A stretch of 64,000 nucleotides of DNA from Alphaproteobacteria bacterium. Its GTDB lineage: Bacteria; Pseudomonadota; Alphaproteobacteria; Micavibrionales; Micavibrionaceae. The notes under the pieces are model-generated. The model was not told where the DNA came from. It made no database searches and saw only the letters and a program-made list of their open reading frames with translations. A program made the position numbers and the translations under genes. The stretch covers positions 124,001 to 188,000 of the forward strand of contig JAJFGV010000043.1 in assembly GCA_021775965.1 (NCBI GenBank), written 5' to 3'. Shown one piece after another: positions 47,143 to 55,953 of the stretch. Position 1 is the first letter of the stretch. Each line of letters opens with the position of its first letter.

Positions 47143-47463
47143 ATGTCTGCTGTAGCTGTATCTGATAGTGATTTTGAAAATGAAGTTTTAAAGGCCGACG
47201 GGCCGGTTGTGGTCGATTTCTGGGCCGAATGGTGTGGTCCGTGTAAAGCCTTGCTGCCGCTGGTCGAAGAAGTCGCCGTCGAAATGAAAGACAAGGTTAA
47301 GATCGTGAAGGTCAATATCGACGAAAGCCCGGATGCACCAACCAAATACGGCGTACGCGGCATTCCGACCCTGATGATCTTCAAGGACGGTCAGGTGGTC
47401 GACACCCGCGTTGGCGGTATGCCGAAATCTCAGCTTACCGAATGGATTGAAGGCGCGGTTTAA
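47143..47463 (+). CDS. trxA: Thioredoxin 1
   Basis: A 106-residue thioredoxin. The redox motif WCGPC is at 30-34 within VVDFWAEWCGPCKAL, and the cis-proline lies in RGIPTLMIFKDG. It reduces disulphides in cytosolic proteins. AAAGGAAGG precedes the start. Position downstream of addA is conserved in alphaproteobacteria. Confidence 0.96.
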   Translation: MSAVAVSDSDFENEVLKADGPVVVDFWAEWCGPCKALLPLVEEVAVEMKDKVKIVKVNIDESPDAPTKYGVRGIPTLMIFKDGQVVDTRVGGMPKSQLTEWIEGAV

Positions 47464-47474
47464 AGGCCATCAAT

Positions 47475-47837
47475 ATGACCGCCATTCTAGACGCCATCAA
47501 TCTAGCCAGTTCAAAGTGGAAGTCTGCCTTTAATGCTGGCGATGCTGCTGGCTGCGCTGCGCAATACGAAGAAAACGCCGTCATGCATGCGCGGCCTTTC
47601 GGCACGTTTACAGGCACAGCTGAAATTCAGGAATTCTGGCAAAATCTTATCAATGATGGATACAGCGATGTTGAATATGTGGACCCACAAATCGAAGTGA
47701 TCGATGAGACAAGTGCATTACTCACATCTGGCTGGAAAATGAACAAGGCCAGCGGCGTCATTCATAAAGAGCTTTGGGTTTTGCAAGACGACGGAACGGC
47801 AAAGCTGCGTGAAGATGATTTTGAAGCCGAAGACTAG
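47475..47837 (+). CDS. SnoaL-like (NTF2-fold) protein
   Basis: A 120-residue protein of the SnoaL/ketosteroid-isomerase-like fold. The pattern is a first helix with KWKSAFNAGDAAGCAAQYEENAVMHARP, then GTFTGTAEIQEFWQNLI, and a curved sheet (VEYVDPQIEVIDETSALLTSGWKM). The group includes enzymes and ligand-binding proteins with varied roles, and none can be chosen here. It follows trxA by 11 bases and ends two bases before the infC stop on the opposite strand. Confidence 0.8.
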   Translation: MTAILDAINLASSKWKSAFNAGDAAGCAAQYEENAVMHARPFGTFTGTAEIQEFWQNLINDGYSDVEYVDPQIEVIDETSALLTSGWKMNKASGVIHKELWVLQDDGTAKLREDDFEAED

Positions 47838-47839
47838 TG

Positions 47840-48379
47840 TTACGTTTTTGGCGCCAACACCATAATCATCTGACGGCCCTCTAATCTCGGATGCAGTTCA
47901 ACCTCACAAAGCTCACCCAGCTCTTCCCGCATACGTTTTAACAAATTCATGCCGATATCCTGGTGGGCCATTTCACGGCCACGAAAACGCATGGTCACTT
48001 TCACTTTATTGCCGTCTTCGAGAAAACGATTCGCATTGCGCATTTTCACTTCGTAATCATGCTGCTCAATACCCGGGCGGATTTTGACTTCTTTCACATC
48101 CACGGTTTTTTGCTTTTTGCGGGCTTCGGCTGCTTTTTTCTGCAACTCGTATTTGTATTTGCTGTGATCGAGAATTTTACATACGGGAGGCTTTGCACCG
48201 GGCGAAACCTCAACAAGGTCCAGACCGGCTTCATCAGCCATCTCTATGGCCTCCGCTATGGGGACAACCCCCTTCATTTCACCTTCTTCATCTACAAGCC
48301 TTACCTCATCGACGGTAATCTGCTCATTCATACGCGGGCCAGCATCCTGGCGCGGCTGTGGTCTAAATGGTTTACGTAT
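47840..48379 (-). CDS. infC: Translation initiation factor IF-3, probable ATA start
   Basis: A 179-residue IF-3, which keeps ribosomal subunits apart and checks the start codon. The N-terminal domain has INEQI-like [18 protein letters not shown], the linker is lysine-rich ([12 protein letters not shown]), and the C-terminal domain has [16 protein letters not shown] and [16 protein letters not shown] place the start at ATA 48379, nine bases after AGAGGAG; this adds the [16 protein letters not shown] segment usual before MNEQI. The only in-frame ATG (48331) has no ribosome site. infC is classically autoregulated through a rare start codon, so this fits. Confidence 0.92.
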   Translation of the reverse strand: MRKPFRPQPRQDAGPRMNEQITVDEVRLVDEEGEMKGVVPIAEAIEMADEAGLDLVEVSPGAKPPVCKILDHSKYKYELQKKAAEARKKQKTVDVKEVKIRPGIEQHDYEVKMRNANRFLEDGNKVKVTMRFRGREMAHQDIGMNLLKRMREELGELCEVELHPRLEGRQMIMVLAPKT

Positions 48380-48427
48380 GACTCAATTCTCCTCTTTTGT
48401 TTATCCGTAAATCTTGGAAGACCACCA

Positions 48428-50419
48428 TTAATAGGGCGGTTTGCATTGATTCGCAAGCGATTCAATAGCTTTTTCTAGCGGCTCGACGGGTTGATCCTTT
48501 GAATCCATGCGGCGGATGGCCACTGTGCCGTCTTCAGCCTCGCGTGCGCCGACGACAAACATCACCGGCACCTTGGCGTGGGAATGCTCGCGCACCTTGT
48601 AATTGATCTTTTCATTGCGAATATCGAGCTCGGCGCGCAGACCCGCTTCCTGTAGCGCTGCAAAGACCTTTTTCCCGTATTCATCAGCGTCAGAGGTAAT
48701 TGTCGCCACCACGCATTGTGTGGGGGCCAGCCATAGTGGCAACTTGCCCGCATAGTTCTCGATCATAATGCCGATAAAACGCTCCAACGTGCCCAGGATC
48801 GCCCGATGTAACATCACAGGGCGGTGTTTGGCTCCATCTTCGCCGATATAATGTGCATCAAGACGTTCGGGCAGGACGAAATCAAGTTGCAGCGTTCCGC
48901 ATTGCCAGGACCGGCCAATCGCATCTTTGAGATGATATTCTATTTTTGGTCCGTAAAACGCGCCTTCGTTGGGGAGCTCTTCGTATTCCAGCCCGGCCTG
49001 TTTTAATGCTGCGCGCAAGCCTTCCTCCGCCTGATCCCAGACATCGTCTTCCCCGGCCCGGACGTCCGGGCGCAGTGCCAGTTTTACAACCAGATCATCA
49101 AAACCGAGATCTGTGTAAACATTGCGCAGCAATTCGCAAAAGGCCACGCTTTCTTCCGTAATTTGATCTTCGCGGCAGAAGATATGCGCATCATCCTGCG
49201 TCATTTGCCGCACGCGCATCAAACCATGCAGCGCGCCATGGGATTCGTTGCGGTGACAACAACCAAACTCCGCCATGCGGATCGGTAGGTCACGATAAGA
49301 TGTGATGCCCTGCTTGAAAATCTGTACGTGGGCAGGACAATTCATCGGTTTAAGCGCCATAAGCTTTTCAAAAGCCTTGTCACTTAAGACCGGTCCGTCC
49401 TCCTCTCCACTGGGGACCTCATCGGGGACCACAAACATGTTTTCGCGGAATTTTCCCCAGTGACCGGATTTTTCCCAGAGCTTGTTATCAATCAGCATTG
49501 GCGTTTTGACTTCGCTGTAGCCAGCATTATCCAGACGACGACGGATATATTGTTCCATCTGGTTGTAAATCGTAAAACCTTTAGCATGCCAGAAGACAGA
49601 GCCCTGCGCCTCATGCTGAAAGTGAAAGAGATCCATCTCTGCACCCAATTTGCGGTGGTCGCGCTTTTCAGCCTCCTCAAGCTGCAGCAAATAGGCTTTG
49701 AGTTCCTTGTCATCGCGCCAGGCGGTGCCGTAAATGCGGGTCAGCATGGCTTTGTTGCTATCGCCGCGCCAATACGCCCCGGCGACCTTCAGAAGCTTAA
49801 ATGCTGTGCCAACATGTTTGGTCGTTGGCATATGCGGGCCGCGGCATAGATCGAGCCATTCGCCCTGCTTATAAATTTTGATATCTTCATCTTCGGGTAA
49901 ATCCTGGATCAGCTCGGCCTTGTACATTTCACCCTTGTCGGTGAAGAATTTGATGGCGTCATCGCGGGCCCAAACCTCACGGGTGAAAGCATCGCCACGT
50001 TCGACAACTTTACGCATTTCCTTTTCGATCGCCGCAAGGTCCTCGGTCGAGAAAGGCTCGTTACGCGCGAAATCATAGTAAAAACCGTTTTCAATCGACG
50101 GGCCAATGGTGACCTGCGTGCCGGGAAACAAGCTCTGCACCGCCTCGGCCATCACATGCGCCGCATCATGGCGGATCATCTCGAGCGCGTCTTCATTGTC
50201 GCGTTTAAGGATCTCAAGCTTGGCATCTACCTCAATGGGCAACGACAAATCACTGAGCTCGCCATCAATGCGCACGGCAATCGCCGCTTTGGCCAACGAT
50301 TTGGAAATATCGCTTGCGATTTCCATGCCTGTTACCCCCGCGGCAAAAGACCGCACGGAATCATCGGGGAATGTAATATTGATCTCATTCATAACAGCAG
50401 TTTTTTCAGTGGCTTCCAT
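48428..50419 (-). CDS. thrS: Threonyl-tRNA synthetase
   Basis: A 663-residue class II synthetase with the full domain set: TGS-like N1 ([19 protein letters not shown]), N2 editing domain ([20 protein letters not shown]), catalytic core with [10 protein letters not shown] zinc and active-site region and [20 protein letters not shown], and an anticodon-binding domain at the end ([21 protein letters not shown]). Start ambiguity: M1 (50419) or M10 (50392), neither with a clear ribosome site. It precedes infC by 48 bases as in E. coli. Upstream, only ten bases separate it from the type I secretion adaptor gene on the same strand. Confidence 0.95.
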   Translation of the reverse strand: MEATEKTAVMNEINITFPDDSVRSFAAGVTGMEIASDISKSLAKAAIAVRIDGELSDLSLPIEVDAKLEILKRDNEDALEMIRHDAAHVMAEAVQSLFPGTQVTIGPSIENGFYYDFARNEPFSTEDLAAIEKEMRKVVERGDAFTREVWARDDAIKFFTDKGEMYKAELIQDLPEDEDIKIYKQGEWLDLCRGPHMPTTKHVGTAFKLLKVAGAYWRGDSNKAMLTRIYGTAWRDDKELKAYLLQLEEAEKRDHRKLGAEMDLFHFQHEAQGSVFWHAKGFTIYNQMEQYIRRRLDNAGYSEVKTPMLIDNKLWEKSGHWGKFRENMFVVPDEVPSGEEDGPVLSDKAFEKLMALKPMNCPAHVQIFKQGITSYRDLPIRMAEFGCCHRNESHGALHGLMRVRQMTQDDAHIFCREDQITEESVAFCELLRNVYTDLGFDDLVVKLALRPDVRAGEDDVWDQAEEGLRAALKQAGLEYEELPNEGAFYGPKIEYHLKDAIGRSWQCGTLQLDFVLPERLDAHYIGEDGAKHRPVMLHRAILGTLERFIGIMIENYAGKLPLWLAPTQCVVATITSDADEYGKKVFAALQEAGLRAELDIRNEKINYKVREHSHAKVPVMFVVGAREAEDGTVAIRRMDSKDQPVEPLEKAIESLANQCKPPY

Positions 50420-50429
50420 AGGGAGTAAT

Positions 50430-51869
50430 TTAACGCTCGTTCATCGCATTATCCAGCGTTTTAATAAAGGGCTTGAGCAAATACTGCATCACGGTCTTCT
50501 TACCGGTCAGAACATCAACACTGGCGACCATACCGATGGTGATTTGCTTGACCTCACCCTTATGGATCAAATGCGTCTTTTTGGTCCGCAGGCGTACGCG
50601 GTAAAAACTGTTACCCTGTTCGTCCTCAAACGTATCTTGCGAGATATAGTTCAACTCACCATCCAGCCCACCATAAATTGAGAAATCATAGGCCGTGATC
50701 TTAATGACGGCCTTCTGACCGGGGTGGATAAAGGCGCGATCTGCGGGACGGATACGTGCCTCAATAATCAATTGATCGTCTTTGGGCACAATTTTGATCA
50801 GGTCTTCGCCAGGCTTAACCACACCACCGATTGTGTTCACCGTAATCTCCTGCACAAAACCATTTACAGGAGACGTGATTTCTTTCCGGGTTTTACGTTC
50901 CGTCAGCGCGCCCAGTCTTTCCTTAATCTCATTCATCTCAATTTGCTTGGCGGCCAGCTCTGTCTGTGCGCCCGCTTGTGCGGTGCTTTTAATTTCATCG
51001 ATGCGCGCCCGCGCCTCACCAACGGCCGATTTGGCCCGCGGCATACTGGAAAGCACACCGTTTAATTCAGTGCTCTTTTCCTTGATCGCACGATCAAGCT
51101 GTAGCAATTCCATTTTCGGTGCCGAACCGCGCGCAACCAATGGCTCCACCATTTCTTTTTCCTGACGCTGCAAGCTTAGCTGGCCACGCACATCACTGGC
51201 ACGCGTACTCAGCTCGCGCACCTCCTGTTCGCGTTGCGCCAATTGCGAGAGCATAATATTCATCTGGCCCTGCATCTGCTGCTGGTTGGCACGGAAAGCA
51301 TTCAATTCTTCCGTCACGGAACTTGGTGAGGCTTTCATTATCTCTTCGGGAAATTCTAGCGTTGCCTTGCCTTCGGCTTCAGCCTGCAGCCTTGTGATAG
51401 AGGCCAGAAGGCCGTAATAACGCGCCTGATTGGCACCAAGATCGGAAGAAGCCTCAATATCGCTCAGGCGCATCAGAACCTGTCCGGCCTTAACCTCGTC
51501 ACCTTCTCTGACAAGGAGTTCTTCAATAATGCCGGCCTCCAGCGCCTGCTTGGCCTGGACCTCGCTAGAGGGAATAACCTTGCCATCACCACGTGTTACT
51601 TCATCCAGCGTTGCAAAATTCGCCCAGAGGATAAAAATAATGAAAAACAAAGCCACAAAGACCAGCAGAAAATGCTTGGAAAGCGGCATGTCATCATCGG
51701 TGTCGAAATAAGACAGAGCATGCGCTGTTGCAATCTGGGTTTGCTCCTTCACCCAGTCCTTGCGCGCACCATCCCATTCAACATCTTTGTTAATGTTCTC
51801 GGAACCCGGCTTAGCCTTAGACTGAGCCTTTTTCTTTTCCGGTTCTATTTTTCCAATTGGTTCAGCCAT
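50430..51869 (-). CDS. HlyD-family type I secretion periplasmic adaptor
   Basis: A 479-residue membrane-fusion protein. A cytosolic N-terminus of about 65 residues, a single membrane helix ([19 protein letters not shown], about 67-85), a lipoyl-like segment ([16 protein letters not shown]), a long coiled-coil hairpin of about 200 residues and the C-terminal beta domain ([25 protein letters not shown]) give the HlyD/LapC layout. It links the ABC exporter to the outer-membrane channel. The gene starts three bases after the exporter stop and is followed ten bases later by thrS. Confidence 0.9.
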   Translation of the reverse strand: MAEPIGKIEPEKKKAQSKAKPGSENINKDVEWDGARKDWVKEQTQIATAHALSYFDTDDDMPLSKHFLLVFVALFFIIFILWANFATLDEVTRGDGKVIPSSEVQAKQALEAGIIEELLVREGDEVKAGQVLMRLSDIEASSDLGANQARYYGLLASITRLQAEAEGKATLEFPEEIMKASPSSVTEELNAFRANQQQMQGQMNIMLSQLAQREQEVRELSTRASDVRGQLSLQRQEKEMVEPLVARGSAPKMELLQLDRAIKEKSTELNGVLSSMPRAKSAVGEARARIDEIKSTAQAGAQTELAAKQIEMNEIKERLGALTERKTRKEITSPVNGFVQEITVNTIGGVVKPGEDLIKIVPKDDQLIIEARIRPADRAFIHPGQKAVIKITAYDFSIYGGLDGELNYISQDTFEDEQGNSFYRVRLRTKKTHLIHKGEVKQITIGMVASVDVLTGKKTVMQYLLKPFIKTLDNAMNER

Positions 51870-51871
51870 GT

Positions 51872-54199
51872 TTAAATATCCGTATTCTCGGCTTGCGAGC
51901 CATATTGTTTGGCTTGTAATTTGCCAATCACTTCGTCTTTCGGTCCGAATGCCACGATGCGGCCACGATCAATCAGAACCAGTTTATCAACCAATCCCAA
52001 CATCGAACCTTTATGGGTGATCACAATGGTTGTTTTGCCCTGGCATACATCTTCTAGACGTTTTTTAAGACGGTTTTCGGAAGCCGGGTCCATAGAAGCG
52101 GTCGGCTCGTCCAGTATCATGATCGGTGGATCATAGAGTAGCGAGCGTGCAATCGCGACAGCCTGACGTTGCCCACCAGACAGGGCTTCACCGCGCTCAC
52201 CCACTTGTGTGTCCAGCCCGGCAGAAGAATCTTTCAAAAACTCCAAAACGCCTGAAAGCTCGGCCGCACGTAACACTGCACGGTCCGGTGCCGTTTCATG
52301 GCCCATCGTGATGTTGTGGCGGACGGAGCCGTAAAAAAGCTGCGGGCTTTGTTGCACGGCGCCAACATTGCGGCGCAAATCACCGGGATCAATCTGGCGC
52401 ACATCGGTGCCGTCAATCTGCACTGAACCGCTTTCAGGTTCATAAAGATTGATGAGCAAACGCTCGATTGTTGTCTTGCCGGAACCAACCGCGCCAATAA
52501 CACCAACTTTTTCGCCAGGCTCGATTACAAAGCTTACATGGTTCAAAGCTGGCACGCTCTGTTCCGGGTAATGAAAGACAACATCACGAAATTCAACGCG
52601 ACCTTCAATATGCGGCAGGGAAATAAAGTTCTTGCCAGTAGGCCGTTCAACCGGCTTTTTCATCAGCTCATCAAGCTGATCCAGTGCCTGCCGTGACTGG
52701 TTAAGCCGCACCAGCAACCCGGCGACCTGCGCCAACGGCCCCATCGCGCGACCGGACAGGATTACACAGGCAATCAAGCCACCCATCGACAACTCACCTT
52801 CGGCAATCAGATAAACACCGACGATCACAATCACAACGCTGACCATTTGCTGCACAAACATTGCCCAATGCTGCGCGAAAGCAGAAAGACGGCGAGACTT
52901 AACAGCCGTGCGGGAGGATTTTTCGCTAAGCTCTTCCCAGTTACGCTGCGTGTTGCCTTCGGCGGCCTGTACCTTGATCGTTTCCAAACCAATAATGGTT
53001 TCAAAAAGCAGCGCGTTTTTGAGCGCGCTTTCGAACAATGAATCCTTGATGACTTTTTGCAATGGTTTTTGCAAAAGCCAACCAACGCCGATAATCAGCG
53101 GAACGGCCGCCAGCGGTACAAAGGCTACAGGGCCGCCAATCACGGCGATAATAACAATAAAGAGAAACACAAACGGCAGATCAATAAGCGCCGTCATGGT
53201 GGCAGAGGTAAAGAAATCACGCAGAGAATAAAAATCACGCATATTGGCCGCCAGAACGCCGGCACTGGCCGGGCGGGCGGTCATGGTCATACCCATCATC
53301 TGTTCAAACAGCATCGCCGAGATTTTGACGTCGGCTTTGCGCCCCGCATAATCGAGAAAATGCGCCCTCAAGTTTCGCAGCAGAAAATCAAAAATGAAAA
53401 CAATCATCACGCCGGCAGCCAACACCCAGAGCGTCGACAGCGCCGCTTCGCCATTTGGCACCACCCGGTCATAAACATTCATAATAAAAACAGAGCTGGC
53501 CAGACCAAAAAGATTGATCATACAAGCCGCAACAACGACTTCGGTATATAGGGTGCGATTCTGCCAGAATGTTGCCCAGAACCAGTTGCGACCCGTATCA
53601 ATCTCTGCTGGACCGGCGCGATCATCAACGCGGGCAACAGGACGCACAAAGAAAGCATAGCCAACATAAAGTTTTTCCAGCTCCTCCATCGCCATGGATT
53701 GTTTTTCTTCCTTGGTATCGGGGAACTGGACCAGGAATTTTGTGGTCGGATGTATTTCTACATCTTTTCCTTTTTGTTTTTTGGGCGGATGTTTTGGCGG
53801 ATGTTTGATATCCCAGAGGATACAGGCCTGACCATGCTCCAACGTCAAAATACATGGCAGGTTCGGCGCAATGGATAGCGATTCAAGAGAACGTTCAACC
53901 AGCTGCGCCTGCATATCGGCACGCTCTGCTGCGCGCACGAATAAAGAGGGTGTAATCCCGCCAGCAGGAATTGGCAAACCAGCGGTTAAAGATGCGGTGC
54001 TGGTGCGGCGGCCATAATGACCCGCCAGCAAGCCCAGACAATCGACCAACGCATTGCGAATGGCCATACGATCAGCCTGTAATGGCCAGCCATCAGGAGT
54101 TTCTCCTGCGGAAGGCTCCTTAGCTTCTTCTCCAGCTTGAGAGCCGTCCTTCGTGTCCGGGGGGGATGATTTGCCGTCCTGTTTTTTCTGGTTGCTCAA
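51872..54199 (-). CDS. Type I secretion ABC exporter (permease/ATPase, LapB-like)
   Basis: A 775-residue exporter. The N-terminus is a charged linker, then a C39-peptidase-like domain (about 45-165) that lacks an obvious catalytic Cys-His pair, as in exporters of large adhesins without leader cleavage. About six membrane helices follow (for example VVVAACMINLFGLASSVFIM), then the ATPase with Walker A GAVGSGKTT, signature LSGGQRQ and Walker B IMILDEPTASMD. Only a TTG at 54199 fits an upstream start; an in-frame TAA lies 18 bases above it. It is the energy-supplying part of the exporter for the adjacent giant protein. Confidence 0.9.
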   Translation of the reverse strand: MSNQKKQDGKSSPPDTKDGSQAGEEAKEPSAGETPDGWPLQADRMAIRNALVDCLGLLAGHYGRRTSTASLTAGLPIPAGGITPSLFVRAAERADMQAQLVERSLESLSIAPNLPCILTLEHGQACILWDIKHPPKHPPKKQKGKDVEIHPTTKFLVQFPDTKEEKQSMAMEELEKLYVGYAFFVRPVARVDDRAGPAEIDTGRNWFWATFWQNRTLYTEVVVAACMINLFGLASSVFIMNVYDRVVPNGEAALSTLWVLAAGVMIVFIFDFLLRNLRAHFLDYAGRKADVKISAMLFEQMMGMTMTARPASAGVLAANMRDFYSLRDFFTSATMTALIDLPFVFLFIVIIAVIGGPVAFVPLAAVPLIIGVGWLLQKPLQKVIKDSLFESALKNALLFETIIGLETIKVQAAEGNTQRNWEELSEKSSRTAVKSRRLSAFAQHWAMFVQQMVSVVIVIVGVYLIAEGELSMGGLIACVILSGRAMGPLAQVAGLLVRLNQSRQALDQLDELMKKPVERPTGKNFISLPHIEGRVEFRDVVFHYPEQSVPALNHVSFVIEPGEKVGVIGAVGSGKTTIERLLINLYEPESGSVQIDGTDVRQIDPGDLRRNVGAVQQSPQLFYGSVRHNITMGHETAPDRAVLRAAELSGVLEFLKDSSAGLDTQVGERGEALSGGQRQAVAIARSLLYDPPIMILDEPTASMDPASENRLKKRLEDVCQGKTTIVITHKGSMLGLVDKLVLIDRGRIVAFGPKDEVIGKLQAKQYGSQAENTDI

Positions 54200-54230
54200 T
54201 CCTAGAGTCCAAACTTATCCTGTGAAAGAT

Positions 54231-55628
54231 TTAGCGTGCTTTCATTTTTTCTTCTGTTGACCATGTGTCTTCAGAAGCAATAGCACTCTCTCTAGGATAC
54301 TCCAGGCCCATCACTGGAAGCAAGGCACCTTTCAGAGCCAGCAAGCGGAAGACCGCAAACATTTCCAGAAATTCAGCATTCACAGTGTTGGAGCGGGAAA
54401 CAAACAATTCATTTTGCGCATCCAACACATCCAAAAGTGTCCGGCGATCCAGTGAGAACTGATCTTTATAAGCCTTTACAACTTCGGTGTTGGCATCAGC
54501 CTGTGCAGAGAAATGACGCGCGCGCTCACCGGCAGCAATCATTGACGCCCATGTTTGACGTACATCCGTTTCAACGGCGCGGCCAGCTTCAGCGCGGGCC
54601 TCTTTTGTTTGCTGATGACGATGAATGAACTCACGAGAGCGGGCCATATCGGCACCACCGCGATACAAATTCCAGTTCATAACCACCAGAGCCGTTGCAC
54701 TGCGATCACGACCTTCAGTACCATTAATGTCATGGCCCTGACGACCGCTCAGCTCGAGATCAAGCTGCGGATAGAAGGTTGAACGTGTGCCCTGCGCTTC
54801 GGCATAGGCCACTTCGATGTCAGATTCGAAAATATCCAGAGTCGGGCTGTAAGCCAGAGTTTTCTTTACTTCTTCCTCAACATCAGTCGTCAGGGAATCA
54901 TAAGGAATAACCGGTAATTGCAGCTGACCCGGTGCATCACCAACTTCACGGCGGTACTGTGATTCAGCGTTGCGTAAAGCCTGACGTGTATTGGTTTCGG
55001 TTGCGCGGGCAGACGCCAGACGGGCTTTGGCCTGTTCCATATCAGCCTGCGTTGAGCGACCGGCGGTTACACCATCCTGAATTTGTTCCAGAATAGAAAT
55101 ATGATCGGCCACATTGTGGCGGGAAATTGCAAGCAGTTGACGCTGGCGCATCACTTCCAGATAAGCTTCAACAATAGCAAGACCAACCAACTCGGCTGTC
55201 TCACGGACGCGGTGCGCAGAAGACTGTACGCGTGCTTCCTGACGACGGACTTCATACTGACTTTCCCAACCGTCAAACAACATTTGGGTCAGTGTAACAG
55301 CCGCTTCATAGCGCCATAAATTTTCTGTGTCATCATTGTCCAAACCACCGCGTGTTGCCGGGTCATCGCTATGCTCAAAGCCGGTATCGGCGCGCATATC
55401 GATAGAAGGCAGGAACAAGGCTTCACCTTGGTTCAGTTCTTCGTCTGTTGCGCGGCGGCTGGAGGCGACAACGCCATATTCAGGGTTTGTCGAAACCCCT
55501 GTGGCCACAGCATTTTGCAGCGTAATTGTTGTATTTTCCTGGGAGACAACTGGTCCGGCGCCGAATACGAGCAACGCAGATACGGCAGTTGTAAGGCACA
55601 ATGTGCGCAAGTTTTTATTCGATGTCAC
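54231..55628 (-). CDS. TolC-family outer-membrane channel protein
   Basis: A 465-residue outer-membrane efflux protein. A signal peptide (NLRTLCLTTAVSALLVFGAGPVVSQ) is followed by the repeated helical hairpins of TolC, for example LQNAVATGVSTNPEYGVVAS, TLTQMLFDGWESQYEVRRQEARV and LDVLDAQNELFVSRSNTVNAEF. It should form the outer-membrane tunnel of the type I secretion system with the next two genes (LapE-like role). It starts 326 bases after the adhesin stop; a terminator lies in between, so it probably has its own promoter. Confidence 0.92.
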   Translation of the reverse strand: MTSNKNLRTLCLTTAVSALLVFGAGPVVSQENTTITLQNAVATGVSTNPEYGVVASSRRATDEELNQGEALFLPSIDMRADTGFEHSDDPATRGGLDNDDTENLWRYEAAVTLTQMLFDGWESQYEVRRQEARVQSSAHRVRETAELVGLAIVEAYLEVMRQRQLLAISRHNVADHISILEQIQDGVTAGRSTQADMEQAKARLASARATETNTRQALRNAESQYRREVGDAPGQLQLPVIPYDSLTTDVEEEVKKTLAYSPTLDIFESDIEVAYAEAQGTRSTFYPQLDLELSGRQGHDINGTEGRDRSATALVVMNWNLYRGGADMARSREFIHRHQQTKEARAEAGRAVETDVRQTWASMIAAGERARHFSAQADANTEVVKAYKDQFSLDRRTLLDVLDAQNELFVSRSNTVNAEFLEMFAVFRLLALKGALLPVMGLEYPRESAIASEDTWSTEEKMKAR

Positions 55629-55953
55629 TGAGCTTTCCTCATCTATAAGTTTTTACTAAATACAGTAGTTATCCACAACCTAAACCTTTATTACTTATGC
55701 ACAATTCCAACACCTTATGCAAGCATCTTACATAATTTTTTAAGGTGCTTTTTTCAAAGTCTTAATATCTTAACCATTAAGGGTTATGAATGTCTTAAGC
55801 CCACAAAAAAACCGGAGCGCTCTATTATCAATCCCACAAATATTGAGCGCTTCCGGTTCCTTACAGTTTATCCCGTTAAAGAAATTTGTAAGGACATTAT
55901 GTCTAATGTTTTTGTCATGTACGCCTTAGACGTACGCAGACGATCGGTTGCCC
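55629..55953. other. Intergenic region between adhesin and tolC-like gene
   Basis: A 325-base gap with no gene that I can support. It holds the terminator of the adhesin transcript (55804-55858), a perfect DnaA box TTATCCACA at 55669-55677 with a near-match TTATGCACA 21 bases further, and TTAACCAT (55770-55777), an 8-mer known as a CtrA half-site, about 140 bases upstream of the tolC-like start. Promoter signals for the secretion operon are expected here. Confidence 0.55.
55804..55858 (-). terminator. Intrinsic terminator downstream of the adhesin gene
   Basis: On the minus strand, AACCGGAAGCGCTC pairs with GAGCGCTCCGGTTTTTTT across a loop of about 22 bases, with one mismatch or bulge, and a T-run at the end. 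The left arm lies at 55845-55857 and the right arm at 55809-55822. It sits about 100 bases after the adhesin stop and is oriented to end that transcript. Confidence 0.85.
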
